A stretch of DNA of 64,000 bases from the NCBI GenBank assembly GCA_958298945.1, contig OY282608.1, positions 81,640,806 to 81,704,805 of the forward strand, given 5' to 3'. Below, in pieces: positions 56,320-64,000 of the stretch; position 1 is the first letter of the stretch, and the number at the start of each line of letters is the position of its first letter. This stretch comes from Atherix ibis (taxonomy: Eukaryota > Arthropoda > Insecta > Diptera > Athericidae). Under the pieces are notes generated by a model. The model was given only the letters and a program-made list of their open reading frames with translations, did not search any database and was not told the origin of the DNA. The translations under genes and the position numbers were made by a program.

Positions 56320-57830
56320 CACAAGCCAACAAGCCAACAAACCAACAAACCAACAAACGAACAAACCAACAAACCAACAAACTAACAAACCAATAAACCA
56401 ACAAGCCAACAAACCAACAAACCAACAAACCAACAAGCCAACAAGCCAACAAACCAACAAACCAACAAACCAACAAACCAACAAACGAACAAACCAACAA
56501 ACGAACAAACCAGCAAACCAACAAACCAACAAGCCAACAAACCAACAAGCCAACAAACCAACAAACCAACACACCAAGAAACCAACAAACGAACTACCCA
56601 ACAAACCAACAAACCAACAAACCAACGAACCAACGAACCAACAAACCAACAAACCAACATGCCAACAAACCAACAAAGCAACTAACCAAAAAACCAACAA
56701 ACCAACAAACCAACAAGCCAACAAAACAAAAAAACAATAAACCGACAAACCAATAAACCAACAAACCAACAAACCAACAAACCAACAAGCCAACAAGCCA
56801 ACAAACCAACAAGCCAACAAGCCAACAAACCAACAAACGAACAAACCAACAAACCAACAAGCCAACAAACGAACAAACCAACAAACAAACTAACCAACAA
56901 ACGAACAAACTAACAAACCAACAAACCAACAAACCAACAAACCAACAAGCCAACAAGCCAACAAACCAACTAGCCAACAAACCAACACACCAACAAGCCA
57001 ACAAACCAACAAGCCAACAAACCAACAAACCAACAAGCCAACAAGCCAACAAACCCAGAAACCAACAAACCAACAAACCAACAAACCAACAAACCAACAA
57101 GCCAACAAGACAACAAACCAACAAACCAACAAACAAACAAACCAACAAACAAATAAACCAACAAACCAACAAACCAACAAGCCAACAAACCAACAAACCA
57201 ACAAACCAACAAACCAACAAACCAACAAACCAAGAAGCCCACAAACGAACAACCGAACAAACCAACAAACCAACAAAACAACAAACCAACAAACCAACAA
57301 ACCAACAAACGAACAAAACAACAAAACATCAAACCAACAAACCAACAAACCAACAAACCAACAAGCCAACAAACACACAAGCCAACAAACCAATAAACCA
57401 ACATACGAACTAACTAACAAACCAACAAACCAACAAACCAACAAACAAACAAACCAACAAACCAACAAACCAACAAACCAACAAACCAACAAACGAACAA
57501 ACGAACAAACCAACAAACGAACAAACCTACAAGCCAACAAACCAATAAACAAACAAACGAACAAACGAACAAACCAACAAACCAACAAACCAACAAACCA
57601 ACAAACCAACAAACCAACAAACCAACAAACCAACAAACGAATAAACCAATAAACCAACAAACCAATAAACCAACAAACCAATAAGCCAACAAACCAACAA
57701 ATCAAAAAACCAACAAACCAACAAACCAACAAGCCAACAAACCAAAAAAGCAACAAACCAAAAACCAACAAACCAACAAACCAACAAACCAACAAGCCAA
57801 CAATCCAACAAGCCAACAAACCAACAAACC
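56320..57830 (+). repeat. 1.5-kb duplication inside superunit B, copy 2
   Basis: AAGCTCACAAGCC (56316), CATGCC (56658), AACCCAGAAACC (about 57054), AACACACAAGCC, GAACTAACTAAC (57407), AACGAATAAACCAATAAACC, AAAAAAGCAACAAACC and AACAATCCAACAAGCC (about 57796) match copy 1 in order. The offset falls from 3024 bp at the left to about 3009 bp at the right. Its right edge runs into the start of superunit C. Confidence 0.87.
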
Positions 57831-60800
57831 AACAAACAAACAAACCAACAAACGAACAAACCAACAAACCAACAAACCAACAAGCCAACAAACCAACAAA
57901 CCAAAAAACCAACAAACCAACAAACCAACAAACCTACAAACCAACAAACCAACAAATTAACAAACCAAAAAACCAACAAACCAACAAACCAACAAGCCGA
58001 CAAACCAACAAACCAACGAACCAATTACCCAACAAACCAAGAAACCAACAAACCAACAAACAAACAAACCAACGAACGAACTAACCAACAAACCAACAAA
58101 CCAACAAACCAACAAGCCAACAAGCCAACAAACCAACAAACCAACAAACCAACAAACCAACAAACCAACAAGCCAACAAACCAAAAAACCAACAAACCAA
58201 CAAGCCAACAAGCCAATAAACCAACAAACCAACAAACCAACAAACCAACAAACGAACAAACGAACAAACCAACAAACCAACAAACCAACAAACCAACAAA
58301 CCAACAAACCAACAAACCAACAAAGCAACAAGCCAACAAACCAAAAAACCAACAAACCAACAAACCAACAAACCAACAAACCAACAAACTAACAAATCAA
58401 CCAGCCAACAAACCAACAAACTAACAAACAAACAAACCAACAAACGAACAAACCAACAAACCAACAAACGACCAAACCAACAAACCAACAAACCAACAAA
58501 CCAGCAAACCAACAAACGAACAAACCAACAAACCAACAAACGAGCAAACCAACAAACGAACAAACTAACAAACCAACAAGCCAACAAACGAAAAAAACAA
58601 CAAACAAATAAACCAACAAACGAACAAACCAACAAACCAACAACCCAACAAGCTAACAAACCAACAAACCAACAAACCAAGTAACTAACAAACCAACAAA
58701 CGAACAATCCAACAAACAAACAAACCAAACACCAACAAACCAACAAACCAACAATCCAACAAATCAACAAACCAACAAACCAACAAACAAACCAACAAAC
58801 CAAAAAACCAACAAACCAAAAAACCAACAAACCAACAAACCAACAAATCAACAAGCCAATAAACCAACAAACCAACAAACCAAGTAACCAACAAACCAAC
58901 AAACGAACAAACCAACAAACGAACAAACCAACAAACCAACAAACGAGCAAACCAACAAACGAACAAACAAACAAACCAACAAACCATCAAACCAACAAAC
59001 CAACAAACCAACAAACCAACAAACCAACAAACAAATAAACCAACAAACCAACAAACCAACAAACCAACAAACCAATAAACGAACAAACCAACAAACCAAC
59101 AAACCAACAAACCAACAAGCCAACAAACGAAAAAACCAACAACCCAACAAACCAACAAACCAACAAACCAACAAACCAACAAACCAACAAACCAACAAAC
59201 CAACAAACCAACAAACCAACAAACCAACAAACCAACAAACCAACAAACCAACAAACTAAGTAACCAACAAACCAATAAACCAACAAACAAACAAACCAAC
59301 AAACGAACAAACCAACAAGCGAACAAGCCAACAAACCAACAAACCAAGAAACCAACAAACCAACAAACCAACAAGCCAACAAACCAACAACCGAACAAAC
59401 CAACAAACCAACAAACCAATAAACCAACAAACCAACAAACCAACAAGCTCACAAACCAACAAACCAACAAACCAACAAACCAACAAACCAACAAACCAAC
59501 AAGCCAACAAACAAAAAAATCAACAAACCAACAAACCAACAAACCAACAAACCAACAAACCAACAAACCAACAAACCAACAAGCCAACAAACCAACAAAC
59601 CAACAAACCAACAAGCCAACAAGACAACAAACCAACAAGCCAACAAACGAACAAACCAACAAACAAACAAACCAACAAACCAAAAAACGAACAAACCAAT
59701 AAACCAACAAACGAACAAACCAACAAACCAACAAACCAACAAACCAAGTAATCAACAAACCAACAAACCAACAAGCCAACAAATCAACAAAGCAACAAAC
59801 GAACAAACGAACAAACGAACAAACCAACATTCCAACAAACCAACAAACCAACAAACCAACAAACCAACAAACCAACAAACCAACAAACCAACAAACCAAC
59901 AAGCCAACAAACCAACAAACCAACACACCAACAGACCAACGAACGAACCTACCAACAAACCAACAAACCAACAAGCCAACAAACCATCAAACCAACACAC
60001 CAACAAACCAACAAACGAACAAACCAACAAATCAGCAAACCAACAAACCAACAAACCAACAAACCTACAAGCCAATAAACCAACAAACCAACACACCAAC
60101 AAACCAAAAAACCAATAAACCAACAAACTAACAAACCAACAAGCCAACAAACCAACAAACCAACAAGCCAACAAACTGACAAACCAACAAACCTACAAAC
60201 CAACAAACCAACAAGCCAACAAAACAACAAGCCAACAAACCAACAAGCCAACAAACGAACAAAACAACAAACAAATAAACCAACAAACCACCAAACCACC
60301 AAACGAACAAACCAACAAACCAACAAACGAATAAACAAACAAACCAACAAACTAAGTAACCAACAAACTAACAATCCAACAAGCCAGCAAACCAACAAAC
60401 CAACAAACCAACAAACCAATAAACCAACAAGCGAACAAACCAATAAACCAACAAACCAACAAACCAACAAACGTACAAACCAACAAACCAACAAACCAAC
60501 AAACCAACAAACCAACAAACCAACAAACCAACAAACCAACAAACCAACAAACCAACAAACCAACAAACCAACAAACCAACAAACCAACAAACCAATAAAC
60601 CAACAAACCAACAAGCCAACAAACCAACAAACTAACAAACAAACAAACCAAGTAACCAACAAACCGACACACCAACAAGCCAACAAACCAACAAACCAAC
60701 AAACCAACAAACCATCAAACCAACAAACCGACAAACCAACAAATAAACAAACCAACAAACCAACAAACCAACAACCCAACAAGCCAACAAACCAACAAAC

Positions 60801-63800
60801 AAACAAACGAACAAACGAACAAACCAACAAAAGAACAAACCAACAAACCAACAAACCAACAAACCAACAAACCAAAAAACCAAAAAACCAATAAACCAAC
60901 AAACCAACAAACAAACAAACGAACAAACGAACAAACCAACAAACCAACAAACCAACAAACCAACAAACCAACAAACCAACAAACGAACAAACCAACAAAC
61001 CAACAAACCAACAAACCATCAAACCAACAAACCGACAAACCAACAAACAAACAAACGAACAAATGAACAAACCAACAAAAGAACAAACCAACAAACCAAC
61101 AAACCAACAAACCAACAAACCAAAAAACCAATAAACCAACAAACCAACAAACAAACAAACGAACAAACGAACAAACCAACAAACCAACAAACCAACAAAC
61201 CAACAAACCAACAAACGAACAAACCAACAAACCAACAAACCAACAAACCAACAAACCAACAAACCAACAAACCAACAAGCCAACAAACCAACAAACCAAC
61301 AAACCAAAAAACCAACAAAACAACAAACCAACAAACCAAAAAACCAATAAACCAACAAACCAGCGTACCAACAAACCAACAAACAAAAAAACCAACAATC
61401 CAAAAAGCCAACAAGCCAACAAACCAACAAGCCAAAAAACCAACAAAACAACAAACCAACAAACCAACAAACCAACAAGCTAACAAACCAACAAACCAAC
61501 AAACCAATAAACCAACAAACCAACAAACAAACAAACCAACAAACCAACAAACCAACAAACCAACAACCCAACAAGCCAATAAACCAACAAACCAACAAAC
61601 AAACAAACGAACAAACGAACAAACCAACAAAAGAACAAACCAACAAACCAACAAGCCAACAAACCAACAAGCCAACAAACCAACAAACCGACAAACCAAC
61701 AAACCAACAAACCAACAAACCAACAAACCAACAAGCCAACAAACCAACAAACCAACAAACCAAAAAACCAACAAACCAACAAACCAACAAGCCAACAAAC
61801 AAAAAAACCAATAAACCAACCAACCAGCATACTAACAAACCAACAAACCAACAAACCAACAAACCAACAAGCTAACAAACCAACAAACCAACAAACCAAC
61901 AAACCAACAAACCAACAAACCAACAAACGAACAAACCAACAAACCAACAAACCAACAAGCCAACAAACCAACAAGCCAACAAACCAACAAACCAACACAC
62001 CAAGAAACCAACAAACGAACTAACCAACAAACCAACAAACCAACAAACCAACGAACCAACGAACCAACAAACCAACAAACCAACATGCCAATAAACCAAC
62101 AAAGCAACTAACCAAAAAACCAACAAACCAACAAACCAACAAGCCAACAAAACAAAAAAACAATAAACCGACAAACCAATAAACCAACAAACCAACAAAC
62201 CAACAAACCAACAAACCAACAAGCCAACAAGCCAACAAACCAACAAGCCAACAAGCCAACAAACCAACAAACGAACAAACCAACAAACCAACAAGCCAAC
62301 AAAGGAACAAACCAACAAACAAACTAACCAACAAACGAACAAACTAACAAACCAACAAACCAACAAACCAACAAACCAACAAGCCAACAAGCCAACAAAC
62401 CAACTAGCCAACAAACCAACACACCAACAAGGCAACAAACCAACAAGCCAACAAACCAACAAACCAACAAGCCAACAAGCCAACAAACCCAGAAACCAAC
62501 AAACCAACAAACCAACAAACCAACAAACCAACAAGCCAACAAGCCAACAAACCAACAAACCAACAAACAAACAAACCAACAAACGAAAAAACCAACAAAC
62601 CAACAAACCAACAAGCCAACAAACCAACAAACCAACAAACCAACAAACCAACAAACCAACAAACCAACAAACCAAGAAGCCCACAAACGAACAAACGAAC
62701 AAACGAACAAACCAACAAAACAACAAACCAACAAACCAACAAACCAACAAACGAACAAACCAACAAAACATTAAACCAACAAACCAACAAACCAACAAAC
62801 CAACAAGCCAACAAACACACAAGCCAACAAACCAATAAACCAACAAACCAACAAACCAACAAACCAAGAAGCCCACAAACGAACAAACGAACAAACCAAC
62901 AAACCAACAAAACAACAAACCAACAAACCAACAAACCAACAAACGAACAAACCAACAAACCAACAAACGAATAAACCAGCAAGCCAACAAACCAACAAAC
63001 CAACAAACCAAAAAACCAACAAACCAACAAACCAACAAGCCAACAAACAAAAAAACCAATAAACCAACAAACCAACAAACCAACAAGCTAACAAACCAAC
63101 AAACCAACAAACCAACAAACCAACAAACCAACAAACCAACAAACCAACAAACAAACAAACCAACAAACCAACCAACCAACAAACCAACAACCCAACAAGC
63201 CAACATACCAACAAACAAACAAACGAACAAACGAACAAACAAACAAAAGAACAAACCAACAAACCAACAAACCAACAAACCAACAAGCCAACAAACCAAC
63301 AAACCAACAAACGAACAAACCAGCAAACCAACAAACCAACAAACCAACAAACCAACAAACCAACAAGCCAACAAACCAACAAACCAACAAACCAAAAAAC
63401 CAACAAACCAACAAGCTCACAAGCCAACAAGCCAACAAACCAACAAACCAACAAACGAACAAACCAACAAACCAACAAACCAACAAACTAACAAATCAAT
63501 AAACCAACAAGCCAACAAACCAACAAACCAACAAACCAACAAGCCAACAAGCCAACAAACCAACAAACCAACAAACCAACAAACCAACAAACCAACGAAC
63601 GAACAAACCAACAAACGAACAAACCAACAAACCAACAAACCAACAAGCCAACAAACCAACAAGCCAACAAACCAACAAACCAACACACCAAGAAACCAAC
63701 AAACGAACTAACCAACAAACCAACAAACCAACAAACCAACGAACCAACGAACCAACAAACCAACAAACCAACATGCCAACAAACCAACAAAGCAACTAAC

Positions 63801-64000
63801 CAAAAAACCAACAAACCAACAAACCAACAAGCCAACAAAACAAAAAAACAATAAACCGACAAACCAATAAACCAACAAACCAACAAACCAACAAACCAAC
63901 AAGCCAACAAGCCAACAAACCAACAAGCCAACAAGCCAACAAACCAACAAACCAACAAACGAACAAACCAACAAACCAACAAGCCAACAAACGAACAAAC
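57771..64000 (+). repeat. Superunit C, right end cut by the window
   Basis: It follows superunit B landmark for landmark: AATTACCC 58024, AACGACCAAACC 58470, AATCC 58706, AACATTCC 59828, ACAGACC 59932, CATGCC 62084 and 63772. The offset is 10,070 bp to 58.7 kb, about 10,118 after a 48-bp insertion (around 58921-58960, extra AACGAAC and AACGAGC units), then 10,114, 10,122 and 10,130 at the window end. The copies match through the last base, so the true right boundary is outside. Confidence 0.9.
61950..62860 (+). repeat. 0.9-kb CATGCC block, copy in superunit C
   Basis: Equivalent of 51840-52740 at +10,114 to +10,122 bp: CATGCC 62084 (followed by AATAAACC, where B has AACAAACC), AAAACAAAAAAACAATAAACC, AACTAGCC, AAGGCAAC, AACCCAGAAACC, AAGAAGCCCAC, ACATTAAACC and AACACACAAGCC. 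A further partial copy begins near 63640 (CATGCC 63772) and leaves the window. Confidence 0.85.

Larger units (their letters stand above)
47701..57770 (+). repeat. Superunit B (about 10.07 kb)
   Basis: It begins in the AAGCC-rich stretch before AAACTAAC. AATTACCC is at 47954, AACGACCAAACC at 48400, AATCC at 48636, AACATTCC at 49718, ACAGACC at 49814, ACCGACACACC at about 50547, GCGTACC at about 51249, AGCTAAC at 51363 and CATGCC at 51970. The same order returns in superunit C 10,070 bp later on the left and 10,130 bp later at the window end. B is longer than A because its right half (about 52400-57770) holds extra copies of the CATGCC/AACCCAGAAACC block. Confidence 0.87.
1..64000 (+). repeat. 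Octanucleotide satellite array, unit AAACCAAC, filling the whole window
   Basis: Every line of the sequence reads as head-to-tail copies of AAACCAAC. Units are exact or carry one or two changes. The commonest variants are AAACGAAC (makes a CpG), AAGCCAAC, AAACAAAC, AAACCAAA, AATAAACC, AAACTAAC and AAATCAAC. Orientation never switches: no stretch reads as GTTGGTTT on the + strand. Length differences between related blocks are mostly multiples of 8 or 4 bp, with a few 1-bp slips. Both window ends lie inside the array, so its true length exceeds 64 kb. I see no unique stretch of even 50 bp, no gene and no mobile element. A eukaryotic satellite, possibly pericentromeric or subtelomeric, is the natural reading. 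The lineage is not determinable. Confidence 0.98.

Noticed and set aside
1..64000. Very frequent AATAAA hexamers on the + strand
   Set aside because: They arise from one C-to-T change in AACAAACC. Without transcripts or genes they do not support polyadenylation sites.
1..64000. Telomere array
   Set aside because: The strand asymmetry is telomere-like, but the unit is not a telomere repeat I know. Units are heavily diverged with duplicated blocks, and the array has no end in the window. Satellite or subtelomere fits better.
1..64000. CRISPR array or phage/plasmid iteron region
   Set aside because: There are no unique spacers between repeats, no cas genes, and the unit is only 8 bp.
1..64000. 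Stable G-quadruplex or hairpin structures
   Set aside because: The - strand has only GG pairs separated by about six bases, which is weak for quadruplexes. The near absence of complementary bases within a strand rules out hairpins of note.
39051..64000. Centromere identity of the superunit array
   Set aside because: Long HORs are typical of some centromeres, but nothing in the sequence itself, such as a recognised CENP-B box, shows it. Not claimed.

Overview
The window is one uninterrupted tandem-repeat array. From base 1 to base 64000 it is built from an 8-bp unit, AAACCAAC on the + strand (GTTGGTTT on the - strand), about 8,000 units in all. Units are exact or carry one or two substitutions. 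I find no protein gene, RNA gene, transposon, CRISPR array or unique-sequence island. The open frames are by-products of the repeat: 8 is not a multiple of 3, so every frame of one strand reads the same octapeptide cycle (LVCWFVGL on -, NKPTNQQT on +), and T is rare on the + strand, so - strand stops are rare. The sequence suggests eukaryotic satellite or subtelomeric heterochromatin from a long-read assembly, because arrays of this length and simplicity are not known from bacteria. The lineage cannot be read from it.

The information lies in the pattern of variant units. Rare variants such as AAGTAACC, AACAATCC, AACAATCGAAC, ACTAGC, GGAATATCC, CATATAAAC, AATTACCC, CATGCC, GCGTACC and AAGCTAAC recur in fixed order and spacing, so they identify blocks copied by segmental duplication. 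I placed blocks by following these landmarks by eye. Edges falling inside perfect repeats are uncertain by tens of bases, and I give no computed identities.

Layout: 1-1016 holds a block related to 8090-8670 and the longest perfect run. 1017-3184 is a 640-bp higher-order repeat (HOR) with four copies, one half-length, and a fifth copy at 8882-9545. 3185-5400 is repeated at 9546-11735. 5700-7626 is repeated at 14330-16430 and in part at 18712-20395. 12380-15040 is a HOR with steps of 179, 355, 771 and 891 bp. 16150-19043 is a tandem duplication of about 1.45 kb, with a third partial copy at 20267-21060. 21061-39050 is dominated by modules of about 1.0-2.3 kb marked by a GG-A/T-rich motif, and includes a tandem duplication of about 2.36 kb (27130-31840). 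From about 39050 to the end are two successive superunits (about 8.65 and 10.07 kb) and the first 6.2 kb of a third. They carry variants I did not see further left (AGCT, CATGCC, GCGTACC) and nested duplications of 0.36 to 3 kb.

No genes work together here. The object of interest is the array: an octanucleotide satellite with at least three levels of organisation, one orientation throughout, no interruption, and extreme A+C/G+T strand asymmetry.
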